From: a virus
IMG/VR virus record: IMGVR_UViG_3300030419_005498
Coordinates: 1-32,438 of that record
Reading direction: 5' to 3' (one strand)
Length of the DNA: 32,438 bases
Shown here: piece after piece, positions 15,501 to 22,256 of the stretch
Numbering within the stretch: position 1 is the first letter of the stretch
Layout: the number at the start of each line of letters is the position of its first letter
Notes under the pieces: model-generated
The model's database searches: none
What the model was told of the DNA's origin: nothing
The model's input: the letters and a program-made list of their open reading frames with translations, nothing else
Program-made: the position numbers and the translations under genes

Positions 15501-17934
15501 TAGCCTTAAAATCACCGATTGTAGTGCTTTTAGCTTTTCCTTCTCCGTAAAATAATTCTCTAACTTTTTCTGTTACAGGTCTAACGTCAAAATCCCCCCC
15601 CTCTTTTTTGATCAAGTTACTCATCCGCAAGCCAGTTACAATTGCCGCCTCAAAAGCGGCTCCGACTGCTGCATGAATAGCCCCCTTACCCCCTCCTTGG
15701 GTCATTAAGGCATTTTTGATTTCAGAGGTTGAAGCTGCGTTTCTTTTCGTGACGGGAGTTAGCGTATTAGAAAACTGCCTTGATCTTTTCGCTATATCTT
15801 TAATGACGTTATCTTTTAACCTGTCATCTTCAGGCTCTCCCGCAGCATCCACACCGTGTGGAAGTTGTGGTCCTCTTACTTTGAATCCACCTTGCAAATC
15901 GTAAGGAATTTTATGCTTACCCTTCATGAAAAAACCTTGATGGGGTTTAACAGAGGCTTTATGGTTTAATATAGGAACAAACATTCCCTTACCCGCCCCC
16001 GTTAAAGGCAGTCTTTTCATGTTCGCCTTCTCCGCAGCCCGCTTATCCATTTCAGCTAATTTTTTCCGAGCAGCCTCTTTTTGTTTAGCTGTTTTATGAA
16101 ACCTGCTTCCTACAGGTTGCTTACTATTTATAATTGATAGTAAATTTTGCCTTGAATAATTGGGAACAAACCCTCTAGCATAATGTGGGATTATTGCAGA
16201 GTCTGGACCTCCCGCGAAGTTTCTAACTTCGGTTTCATGGTTGTTTATAATAGCCCTTCTCCCGCCTATAGTGCCTTCGCTTAATCTGGCTTTAACATCA
16301 GCGGGTGCTCCTAAAGCCCTAGCTTCAGCTTCTTCTGCTCTGAAGCCCATACTAAATCTTCCCTTCCCCTTTCTGCCACTAAAGCCTGTTGGCCCAAATC
16401 CCCCAACACCCCTCATCGCGGCGGCAGTAGCTAAGCCACGCATAATCGAAGCTTGTTGACTCAGTAAAGCATTCTCTTGTCTTATTGCATCTATAACTAA
16501 TTGTTCTTTCTGAGCCTGAGTTATAGTAGAGGAGTTAATTTGATTACGGAGATTTTCATCTCTCTGTAAAAGCCCCACTATGCCAGCCTCTATACTCCTT
16601 ACCCTGTCTGCCTGAGTCCCCATTTTAAGGAGAGAACTCAAACCTTCTTTTGCAAATTTTGCGACTAGACCAAATATTTTAATAAACGCCCCTGTAAACA
16701 TAACCACCGCTGGCCCGCTGAGAAATGTGCCTATAGCCTTAAAAAAGCCCTTAATAAAAACATTACCTTTTTCTGGGTCTAGCGCCTTATCTAGAAACCC
16801 AACAAACGTGTCTGCAACTCCTATTAAGTTTTCAAGTAGAGGTCCGAATGTTAAAGACCCCACCTTTTCTGCCAAACTAGTTAAGCCTTGCACTAATGCA
16901 TTTATTTGATGAGCCATCCCCTCACTGAGCATGGCATTTTTTTCAAAAGCTTCGTTTACAGCCCCCACAGAAGCTTTAGTAGCGTTTGCGAAAATAGATG
17001 ATTCACTTCCAATATCTTTTAACGCAGCACTCACCACGTTTATCTGGAAAACTCCACCAGCAAGTTCTTTGATTTTAGCTGCAACGGTTGGATCACCAAC
17101 TGTTTCTAAAGCATCAGACAACGCTTTGAGTTTCTGGACTCCGCTTTGAGTTGCATCAATCTGGACACCAAGCTCTTGTAATTTACCAATTGTAGTTCCT
17201 CGCGCAAGACGAGTAAAAATTGATTTAAAAGCGTTACCGATAACAGCCCCTCCCCTTGCGGTTCTTTGCTCAACCGCAGTCACTAAACCTAGAAGCTGGT
17301 CAAAACTAACCCCAGCATCTTCCGCAGTAGAACCCGCTCGCGAAAAGGCTTCCGCAAGATCCTCAGTAGACACTGCAAAGGCCGTGTCCACTGCGACCAT
17401 TTTGTTGACGATCTCATTATGCTTTAACCCAGCAGATGAGAAACCATTGATCGCAGCCGTAAGAGCCTTTACGGATTTTTCTGCGTCCATTCCTGAAATC
17501 CTAGTTAAAACCAAAGCTGACTTTAACCTGCTAGCCGTCTCTTCCGCGCTTAAACCTTGGCGAGCTAATTCCGCAGCACCTTCTGCGACAGTATTAAAGG
17601 ATTGTCCTGTCTCCTTGGCTACGTTGAATATGGAATTTCTAAACCTATTAAAAGTTACTTCTGTGGCCTGAAAAATCGAATTAATCTCAAGCAACCTTTT
17701 TTCAACTTCTATTGTAGTCGAAACTAATTTTTTAAATGATTGTGTTACTCCGTTTAGAACAACAGTTGTCGCTCCAAATGCAAAAACACGGGCTGTAGAA
17801 GCGTCCAGAGATTTCTGGAATTCTGACGCTTGCCCCGTAATTCTCCCTAAAGCCTGTTGAACCTGCCTACTGGCTTGGTTAAGACTCTGAGGATTTAGGG
17901 TTACATTTAGGGAAGCATTTAGACTTGTTGCCAT
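12565..17934 (-). CDS. Tail tape measure protein
   Basis: This 1789-residue protein is the longest in the window, and its length should set the tail length. Residues about 1-300 match the TP901-type tape-measure core: a long helical start (SLNQASRQVQQALGRITGQA), AAELARQGLSAEETASRLKS, SRAGSTAEDAGVSFDQLLGL, then RGGAVIGNAFKSIFTRLARG. Hydrophobic segments follow near 395-425 and around 1150 (GAIAGAMIGQAAIPIPIVGA), suggesting membrane insertion during DNA entry. Three G-[FY]-[IV]-P-N-Y motifs (586-593, 847-854, 903-910) and a shorter one at the very C-terminus punctuate the middle and end. A nuclease-like stretch lies at about 745-830. Charged coiled-coil-like regions follow (about 1180-1350). 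It is preceded by two probable chaperone genes, and a GTGTAA box lies 10 bases before its ATG. Confidence 0.9.
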   Translation of the reverse strand: MATSLNASLNVTLNPQSLNQASRQVQQALGRITGQASEFQKSLDASTARVFAFGATTVVLNGVTQSFKKLVSTTIEVEKRLLEINSIFQATEVTFNRFRNSIFNVAKETGQSFNTVAEGAAELARQGLSAEETASRLKSALVLTRISGMDAEKSVKALTAAINGFSSAGLKHNEIVNKMVAVDTAFAVSTEDLAEAFSRAGSTAEDAGVSFDQLLGLVTAVEQRTARGGAVIGNAFKSIFTRLARGTTIGKLQELGVQIDATQSGVQKLKALSDALETVGDPTVAAKIKELAGGVFQINVVSAALKDIGSESSIFANATKASVGAVNEAFEKNAMLSEGMAHQINALVQGLTSLAEKVGSLTFGPLLENLIGVADTFVGFLDKALDPEKGNVFIKGFFKAIGTFLSGPAVVMFTGAFIKIFGLVAKFAKEGLSSLLKMGTQADRVRSIEAGIVGLLQRDENLRNQINSSTITQAQKEQLVIDAIRQENALLSQQASIMRGLATAAAMRGVGGFGPTGFSGRKGKGRFSMGFRAEEAEARALGAPADVKARLSEGTIGGRRAIINNHETEVRNFAGGPDSAIIPHYARGFVPNYSRQNLLSIINSKQPVGSRFHKTAKQKEAARKKLAEMDKRAAEKANMKRLPLTGAGKGMFVPILNHKASVKPHQGFFMKGKHKIPYDLQGGFKVRGPQLPHGVDAAGEPEDDRLKDNVIKDIAKRSRQFSNTLTPVTKRNAASTSEIKNALMTQGGGKGAIHAAVGAAFEAAIVTGLRMSNLIKKEGGDFDVRPVTEKVRELFYGEGKAKSTTIGDFKATDSPPNRTSFIKKIANEKYKNSTTSMLTALGRKSKARGYIPNYAGAGGVPMSMMRVHKDDAGSPVAVTNLRDEPNGLQDAVKRERQGIGMFASGFIPNYFGAGMKGGKMQVGQNAVNKQVLALGKYSKQAADGLEGVGDKSTALMSVMFGVQMVMGMFQASAEKAVTARKAEEEEEINKLKTMEMEASQRMNLMDAEKRKTSEVEKSTQSLMQLSETIQTVISSMMVLSALNTFTGGGLGRFGGGIGKRLGFGAAAKSAASDRITRQAMAGNASRFMGLGRRSAMPQAQARKFADRRVGLRSMGRGTAGIGAAISAAAVLTAAMDKSATSAERANKMRSAAFQGGGAIAGAMIGQAAIPIPIVGALIGAAVGAFGGDWLDKKLGGRDAAAEWAEAEGRATQTMRLGMNEKDFNASLNEGVDRIEKGIGMMEWMQAKPEERKKMLRREATEEGKQKTRELQEKAVQQKAELRDAEAGVGINWWQENVTPMLSYVMSWGKETKDPKQEAIAKKRAALEKTMLTLNQRTYKQKQLEEKLQERVTFTVKALLHHQRELAKETFNTPLAQAQQTTRQAARDMDEANMGLEMMKTLKGLPLQQELGTFIGAEAHMRGIQGEQAIIKEATLAREMAEKGIKRVTLKEGESPYDKFAEVEVDHRTVPQLETDIAEAGDRLKDKIKDAAMFLAGSINDVSQAQLQVAKQLDEISASIIQRAGNLIDARMKGEGLRFEDVTDDAMDVGQMIKAFIANPENVDAGDLMQAWSELDTGKFGEKGEMVAHMAGITQQTLSEALRDLSMHDLIDPERARKLDTDFGDPTQAQGAQELGYTFLAKQHDEDVKAQNQLSDRKKALTQLYDKMIADFEKLTGIEADTEGGEGQAAAIKEFAEKLKKAGTSIEGFGNFTETFTAQTNATAELIGQTTTLNQQAIGSMQTLSKAVERIEAYVATLGSSDSPLSQPIPSEVGKRIGGADFIPNPNVPK
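12568..12600 (-). other. C-terminal DFIPNPN motif of the tape measure
   Basis: The last residues of the tape measure read GADFIPNPNVPK. The F-I-P-N core matches the three internal G-[FY]-[IV]-P-N-Y motifs, so the protein appears to end on a degenerate fourth copy. Confidence 0.4.
15205..15228 (-). repeat. Tape-measure motif copy 3 (ASGFIPNY)
   Basis: Residues 903-910 of the tape measure read ASGFIPNY, followed by FGAG. It matches the copies at 847-854 and 586-593. Similar G-F-[IV]-P-N-[FY] repeats are, from memory, common in tape measures of marine phages; their function is unknown to me. Confidence 0.7.
15373..15396 (-). repeat. Tape-measure motif copy 2 (ARGYIPNY)
   Basis: Residues 847-854 of the tape measure read ARGYIPNY followed by AGAGG. 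It closes the nuclease-like segment on its C-terminal side, about 37 residues after the candidate D-x-K. Confidence 0.7.
15440..15700 (-). other. Candidate PD-(D/E)xK nuclease-like segment within tape measure
   Basis: Residues about 745-832 of the tape measure contain a glycine-rich helix start (GKGAIHAAVGAAFEAAIVTG, E762), then GGDFDV (D781, D783), then TIGDFKAT (D808-F-K810). A helix glutamate, an aspartate on a strand and a D-x-K on the next strand, about 20 to 25 residues apart, is the layout of PD-(D/E)xK nucleases. The segment sits between two G-[FY]-[IV]-P-N-Y motifs, as if it were a discrete inserted module. This is a motif match only; activity or even fold is not established. Confidence 0.35.
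16156..16179 (-). repeat. Tape-measure motif copy 1 (ARGFVPNY)
   Basis: Residues 586-593 of the tape measure read ARGFVPNY, preceded by a short hydrophobic/polar lead (DSAIIPHY). It is the first of three well-preserved copies. Confidence 0.7.
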
Positions 17935-17944
17935 ATAGTCTAAA

Positions 17945-17950
17945 TTACAC
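17945..17950 (-). promoter_or_regulatory. GTGTAA box 10 nt before the tape-measure start
   Basis: On the minus strand GTGTAA lies 10 bases before the tape-measure ATG, just after the stop of the upstream gene. The same hexamer lies 8 bases before three other structural gene starts in the window. Whether it acts in translation or transcription is unknown. Confidence 0.3.
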
Positions 17951-18823
17951 CTATCCGCTTAAAAAGTCTTCAGGTTTAAGCTTTCCTCCTCTTACTTTGG
18001 TCTTAGCCTTTAAATCATCTAACCCGTGAGAGACCGTCTTATCGGTCTGCTCCTCTTCTTCATATTCGTATATTTTTATGGGGTCGCCGCTAAGTTCTTC
18101 TGGTATTTTTACATGTTTAATCTTATTTAAAAGAGAGTGGGTTATGATCATCAAACCTCTTTGAAATACTGTTAATTCAGCCATTGTTTTGCCAAATAAA
18201 GCTATAGGATTTCTATACTGAGTGGCGAAAAGATCAAGAAAACCAGAGTGATAAGAACACATTAATAAATTATCCCTGTCAGTAAAAGAGGCGTATGTTG
18301 CGAACATTAACGGGGCTAAAGCAAGTCTCAAATCCTCCGATACTTTTTCTTTGAATTCTTCGTCGCAAAATAACGAAGATTCCAGCATTCGGTTTACTTT
18401 TTTAGTTTGAGCTAAATTTTCCGCACTATAAGCAATTATCTTCCTACGAGCTTCGCCTATGCTTGCCAACTCTTCTCTTTGTTTTTCTATTTGAGAATTA
18501 AAAACCTCCCTCTGCTTTAAGTCCTGCATTTTCCCCAATGCAACAGTTGATTTTTTAATCATCCATTCCAAGGACTTTATCTGGTCCTCTTTTTGTTGAG
18601 ACCAACTACCCATCTCCATAGCATCGCTCAAAAGAACCTCTTGTTTTTTAACACCCCTCTTAACGGACCTAGCTACATCAATTTCCATAAGAGCGTCCAT
18701 CTCCAAAGTCTGCTCTAAAGAAAAATGCCTGAAATAATATTCTTTATTTAAGAAATTAAATTTATTATAACCACGAAGAATATCTAAAAAATCTCTATGA
18801 TTTTTGTAGTGATTCTTGTTCAT
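17951..18823 (-). CDS. Probable tail assembly chaperone (second, pre-tape-measure)
   Basis: This is a 290-residue, largely helical protein with a charged, coiled-coil-like middle (KSTVALGKMQDLKQREVFNS and following) and a hydrophobic region near 190-225 (LALAPLMFATYASFTDRD). It sits directly before the tape-measure gene, where most long-tailed phages encode the assembly chaperones that coat the tape measure. It overlaps the upstream helical gene by 29 bases in the +1 (equivalently -2) frame, and no Shine-Dalgarno sequence precedes its ATG, so it may be made by re-initiation or as a frameshift extension of the upstream protein. No sequence similarity to known chaperones was recognised; the assignment rests on position, size and helical character. 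Confidence 0.5.
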   Translation of the reverse strand: MNKNHYKNHRDFLDILRGYNKFNFLNKEYYFRHFSLEQTLEMDALMEIDVARSVKRGVKKQEVLLSDAMEMGSWSQQKEDQIKSLEWMIKKSTVALGKMQDLKQREVFNSQIEKQREELASIGEARRKIIAYSAENLAQTKKVNRMLESSLFCDEEFKEKVSEDLRLALAPLMFATYASFTDRDNLLMCSYHSGFLDLFATQYRNPIALFGKTMAELTVFQRGLMIITHSLLNKIKHVKIPEELSGDPIKIYEYEEEEQTDKTVSHGLDDLKAKTKVRGGKLKPEDFLSG

Positions 18824-19610
18824 GGTCGGTAAAAAGCTCTTTTATAGATTTTTCTATATCCTCTTGATTTTCTCCTATTTTATTATACCAAATACTAGCC
18901 GCTCTAATAAAAGTAGTATAAGAAGAATCAAAAATATTTTTAGCTTTAAGTAATGACGTTTCCTCGATGTCCTGTATATCTTGTTGTAGATTTAATAAGA
19001 CCGCCCTTTTTTCTTCGTAATTTTCCCCTTCAAACAAGGGGAATAAAGTTTTTTTATCGTCATCCAATGTGTCCTCATAATAAGAAAAATTTAACACGAT
19101 CCACTCAATAAGCTTCTGTTCTGCTTTCGCCTCTGCGGTTTGATTAAATTGACTCCTCATATCTGCCTCTATGGTTTGGACACCCTTGGCGCTAAGTGCA
19201 AATCTTTCTCTAGCATCCTCTAATTGCTTTTTCTGTTCCTCATCCAAATTCTCACTACCCTCATAAAACTCAATTGTCCTAGAGGCTTCTAGGTTTTCTG
19301 AGATTAACTCTCCCATAACTTCCTCCGTTTTTTTAGAATGCATCCCCCCGATATCGCCCATTTTTTTGGACAACATGGCTTTTGTCAAAAACCCCGCATT
19401 AATTAACTCATTGAACTTTTGACCATAAAAGAAATCAGCATCCTCTAATTGAGCTATGGACGGCTTAACGAGAACCATTTTATTTTTAATGGTTTTCTTG
19501 ACTTTTTTTGTAGACTCTACGGGACCGTTCTTCGTTTTCTTTACATAAGGGACTTCTTTTTCGATAGTTCTCTTAACATTAAAGGAGTATAGTTCTTTTA
19601 AATCTTTCAT
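18795..19610 (-). CDS. Probable tail assembly chaperone (first)
   Basis: This is a 271-residue protein, strongly helical and charged, with a lysine-rich N-terminal region (VKKTKNGPVESTKKVKKTIK) and long acidic helices (SENLEASRTIEFYEGSENLD, EEQKKQLEDARERFALSAKG). Together with the next gene it occupies the two-gene slot before the tape measure that holds tail assembly chaperones in long-tailed phages. The end overlaps the following gene by 29 bases; an A5 run lies two codons before its stop in that overlap, where a -2 slip of the lysine tRNA would be possible. The leader is A+T-rich without a Shine-Dalgarno sequence. Function is inferred from context. Confidence 0.5.
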   Translation of the reverse strand: MKDLKELYSFNVKRTIEKEVPYVKKTKNGPVESTKKVKKTIKNKMVLVKPSIAQLEDADFFYGQKFNELINAGFLTKAMLSKKMGDIGGMHSKKTEEVMGELISENLEASRTIEFYEGSENLDEEQKKQLEDARERFALSAKGVQTIEADMRSQFNQTAEAKAEQKLIEWIVLNFSYYEDTLDDDKKTLFPLFEGENYEEKRAVLLNLQQDIQDIEETSLLKAKNIFDSSYTTFIRAASIWYNKIGENQEDIEKSIKELFTDHEQESLQKS

Positions 19611-19640
19611 TTAAATATTATATAAAATAAGAGAGTAAAA

Positions 19641-20048
19641 TCAACTTACAGATCCACTTGAACTAACATTAAGGCTAGAATTCCCATGTTTATCGAAAGA
19701 AACAAAATTTACATTTCCTGTTTGTAGAACAGCATAACCAGTCACATCTAAATCATTAGCAATCAGCACACCGTCCCAATAATAAGAAAAACTAGAATTA
19801 ACAAAATCATAATGTGTTGTTATAGTGAAAGGCTTGCCACTTTCATACCCTCCAAAAAAATGGCCGCTTTGATCAAAGAGATACCCCTCTTTGCCAGAGA
19901 ATGTCACTAGGTTTGCTGTCTTAAAAGCACCTGCTCCACTCCCTGTCTCCATCAAGGAGACCTCAAACCCGCTAATGGGGCTGTTAAGAGTCAAGGTTAA
20001 GGAATGAACCGAATTCTCATATTGGGGTAAACTTCCAGTTGTAATCAT
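19641..20048 (-). CDS. Small beta-rich tail protein
   Basis: This is a 135-residue protein between the second tube-like gene and the chaperone genes. It has alternating strands (SLTLTLNSPISGFEVSLME), then FTITTHYDFVNSSFSYYWDG and VLIANDLDVTGYAVLQTGNV, and ends in a Ser-rich tail (SSLNVSSSGSVS). The phrase 'FSYYWDGVLIANDL' is reminiscent of LamG/lectin-like sandwiches, so it may be a small surface decoration of the tail. Its ATG overlaps the stop of the upstream gene by 4 bases, suggesting translational coupling. No known family was recognised. Confidence 0.6.
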   Translation of the reverse strand: MITTGSLPQYENSVHSLTLTLNSPISGFEVSLMETGSGAGAFKTANLVTFSGKEGYLFDQSGHFFGGYESGKPFTITTHYDFVNSSFSYYWDGVLIANDLDVTGYAVLQTGNVNFVSFDKHGNSSLNVSSSGSVS

Positions 20049-20899
20049 TGTATTATAGGGAAATAATAAGAAAAACTTATCATTGTATTATCGTCCAAAG
20101 CAGTGCTTTCGTCTACGCTTTCTAGGCAACAGCCACTAGTAACAAAGTCCATAACAGAATTACCGTCATCATCTTTTAAATCAATTTTAATGACCCCCGT
20201 TTCACATACCAATGCAGAAATATCTAAGCCCGTGACTTTATTTTTAATCATATTAAATTGAAGAGACCCCGCATTTTCCGTAGAGGGATAGCGAGTTATA
20301 GGAACTCTTGTCCCTAACCGAGTTATAGGGGTTTTGTCAATAGACACAGATATGGAAAAATCTTGTATGTGTAATTCATTTGAGCTTACCCCCTCTTTTC
20401 CTGCGGCCCCAGCTTCAGTAGAAACAGTTATATCCTGTGGGGCAAAAAAACCCCCAAATTCGTCTGTAGACTCAGTTGTTAATGCTCCCGCTGGAGTGAA
20501 TATCTCTCCGTCTCCTCGATATGAGGAGTTCCCTCTTGCAAGAGAACCCACTGCCCCCTCCACACTATAAGATGTAAGGGTCGCTCCTGAAACTGTAGAA
20601 ACCCCCGCGACATCTTTCTTTTCAAATTTAAAGCTTCCCGTAGAAAGAAACCCAGACTGCATCTGCTGGTAGCTATAAAACGGATCAATACCCGTTGCCC
20701 CAGTAGTTAAAAGAATTGAATAATCAACTATAGTGGCTTGGTTTGGGCCTAAAATGGTTTCTGTTAAATGGGCTACCCCTAACCTTGAAAGTCTGTTTTG
20801 GTTTTTTTCAGAGCTAAAAGTTAGAGACTGGACGGCGGGTATACGCTGTCCATCCACAAAAAGTTGTGTGTCACTAGAATGAACTCTATTGATCGCCAT
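20045..20899 (-). CDS. Tail tube-like protein, second copy
   Basis: This is a 284-residue protein resembling the tube protein encoded just upstream. Both have an N-terminal strand pair (IPAVQSLTFSSEKNQNRLSR here, HRVDTFSFDIDIAGARQDIR there) followed by a 'GxxxxxTxTxLxPxxxxxYxL'-like stretch. Both also share the pattern 'xLHIQxxxxxVxxxxTxxxxLGxxxPxxxPxxxxxxxxxxM' (SNELHIQDFSISVSIDKTPI against LSDMHIQSASIEVPMSRTNI). This suggests a duplicated tail-tube fold; the shorter copy might be a tube initiator, a terminal ring or a minor tube protein. A GTGTAA box lies 8 bases before its ATG. A terminator separates it from the upstream tube gene, so it likely has its own promoter or is reached by read-through. 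Confidence 0.6.
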   Translation of the reverse strand: MAINRVHSSDTQLFVDGQRIPAVQSLTFSSEKNQNRLSRLGVAHLTETILGPNQATIVDYSILLTTGATGIDPFYSYQQMQSGFLSTGSFKFEKKDVAGVSTVSGATLTSYSVEGAVGSLARGNSSYRGDGEIFTPAGALTTESTDEFGGFFAPQDITVSTEAGAAGKEGVSSNELHIQDFSISVSIDKTPITRLGTRVPITRYPSTENAGSLQFNMIKNKVTGLDISALVCETGVIKIDLKDDDGNSVMDFVTSGCCLESVDESTALDDNTMISFSYYFPIIQ

Positions 20900-20907
20900 A
20901 TACTAGT

Positions 20908-20913
20908 TTACAC
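20908..20913 (-). promoter_or_regulatory. GTGTAA box 8 nt before the 20899 start
   Basis: On the minus strand the leader reads GTGTAAACTAGTATATG; GTGTAA ends 8 bases before the ATG. It follows directly on the terminator hairpin. The 8-base extension GTGTAAAC also occurs before the portal and main tube genes. Confidence 0.35.
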
Positions 20914-20914
20914 A

Positions 20915-20944
20915 AAAAAGCCCCGCATCTCTGCGGGGCTTTTT
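20915..20944 (-). terminator. Intrinsic terminator after the main tail-tube gene
   Basis: There is a perfect hairpin: AAAAAG-CCCCGCA, loop TCTC, TGCGGGG-CTTTTT. Eight G/C-rich pairs are extended by five A:T pairs on either side, so an oligo-U tract follows the stem in either direction. It lies 20 bases after the stop of the 20964-22208 gene and before the second tube-like gene. On the minus strand it would end most transcripts of the main tube gene. Confidence 0.9.
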
Positions 20945-20963
20945 GTTGATATTGCGACTATTC

Positions 20964-22208
20964 TTAATATGGAGTGCGACCACCCATTTTATCATATACA
21001 AGCCCAGAAATGGTATTTCCTACAGTTTGTCTCGTAATGAAGTCTGCATCCAGTCCAAATGAACCAGAATAAAACAACCCTTGAGTTGTTGTGGTAGGGC
21101 CACCAATTTGCGCTGAGAAGGTAAGATCGACAGTTTCGTTGTCGTCAAGTCCAACCGCGAAAGATTGGTTATCCAAAACAGCCTTCTGCAAGATAAACCT
21201 ATTAGCCACAAGACCTTGATCATTTTTAACGTCAAGGGTAATGTTAGTAGTTTCATCTCCTGCTGCTCCAGTTAAGACCATATCAAGTGCTCCCTTATGG
21301 AAATTCTTAAGTAATGCACTGATAGACATAGTGACGTTAATCGGAAAGTCCAGTGGCTTAGCCACAGCCCTTTCTGCACCAAGGGCAGAAATATTTGTTC
21401 TAGACATGGGAACTTCAATAGAGGCACTTTGAATATGCATATCAGAGAGGTTCGTTCCACCAAGATCAAACTCGTCATCACTAAAGCTAACGGTTACATC
21501 TTCTGGACGAAGAACGAGAACATCCATATCGCCAGTGCTGCCAGCATCAAGTCTAGCCTGACCTGTGTCTGCACGACCTCCATCCCTGTTCAGAGATGGG
21601 TTCCATAAACCAGAACTCATTGATTCGTAAAATTGAATATTGGAAGCTTCACCTTCAATATCCACCCTTGGGATTTCTCCTACTGCGAAATTAACTGTAT
21701 AGCTACTAATGGTAGCATTTCCGAAGCCCACTACATCATGAGTAGATCTTTCGGCAGTGGTGTAAGGGGTAGATTGGAATGCATCCTCTCCCTCTTCCAC
21801 AGTAAGAACGAATAGGTTTTTTTCTCTTTTCCTGAATTCTTCGGTAATAATACCTGAAATAAACTGGCTCTTGATGTTGCCATCAGTTCCGATTCCTTGA
21901 GGGTTAAAGCCGAGGTATCCCTCATTTTCTCCATTCCCTAAGTAGTAACCCAATGAGAAAGTTGGGTTAAGTTCTGACATTGTGATTGTCCCGATTCGTG
22001 CTAATTGACCAAATTCCCTAATATCTTGACGCGCACCCGCGATGTCAATATCAAAAGAAAACGTATCAACACGATGAAGTTGTTGGGGTAAAAAGCCCGA
22101 CTTTGCAATTGCTGTTGTTCCTCCACCGATTAACGTAGTGGGCAAAATACCCGTAGGAGAAGCATAAACGCACTTGCTTTGTGAAATTACTCTTGTTCTA
22201 GAAGCCAT
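20964..22208 (-). CDS. Major tail tube protein (probable)
   Basis: This is a 414-residue beta-rich protein. It lies in the tail-tube position, after the head-completion and tail-terminator genes and before the chaperones and tape measure. The N-terminal core has FSFDIDIAGARQDIREFGQL and IGTITMSELNPTFSLGYYLG, the C-terminal half LSDMHIQSASIEVPMSRTNI and FHKGALDMVLTG. It has a shorter paralogue just downstream. Its sequence is visibly less A+T-rich than the neck genes and uses C-ending codons such as AAC and TTC, as the capsid gene does, which fits high expression. It is followed by a strong terminator. The 48-base leader (22209-22256) holds an inverted repeat with a GTGTAAAC box. No tail sheath gene follows, so a non-contractile tail is inferred. 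Confidence 0.7.
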   Translation of the reverse strand: MASRTRVISQSKCVYASPTGILPTTLIGGGTTAIAKSGFLPQQLHRVDTFSFDIDIAGARQDIREFGQLARIGTITMSELNPTFSLGYYLGNGENEGYLGFNPQGIGTDGNIKSQFISGIITEEFRKREKNLFVLTVEEGEDAFQSTPYTTAERSTHDVVGFGNATISSYTVNFAVGEIPRVDIEGEASNIQFYESMSSGLWNPSLNRDGGRADTGQARLDAGSTGDMDVLVLRPEDVTVSFSDDEFDLGGTNLSDMHIQSASIEVPMSRTNISALGAERAVAKPLDFPINVTMSISALLKNFHKGALDMVLTGAAGDETTNITLDVKNDQGLVANRFILQKAVLDNQSFAVGLDDNETVDLTFSAQIGGPTTTTQGLFYSGSFGLDADFITRQTVGNTISGLVYDKMGGRTPY

Positions 22209-22223
22209 GTTGTAATAAAGTTA

Positions 22224-22245
22224 AAAGTGTGATTGTTTACACTTT
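22224..22245 (-). other. Inverted repeat in the main tube leader, holding a GTGTAAAC box
   Basis: On the minus strand AAAGTGT pairs with ACACTTT around an 8-base loop, 15 bases before the tube ATG. It is followed by TAACTTTATT, not a strong U tract, so it is a poor terminator for the upstream genes; it could be a 5' UTR hairpin or a regulator site. GTGTAAAC spans its first arm and loop. Confidence 0.3.
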
Positions 22246-22256
22246 CTTACACGGAT

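Noticed and set aside
20964-22208. Tail sheath protein
   Set aside because: The product is tube-like, with a shorter paralogue, and no sheath-like second gene, T4-like baseplate wedge or tail lysozyme was seen in the window; a contractile tail is not supported.
22224-22245. Terminator before the main tube gene
   Set aside because: The stem is A+T-rich and followed by a poor U tract; kept only as a weak inverted repeat.
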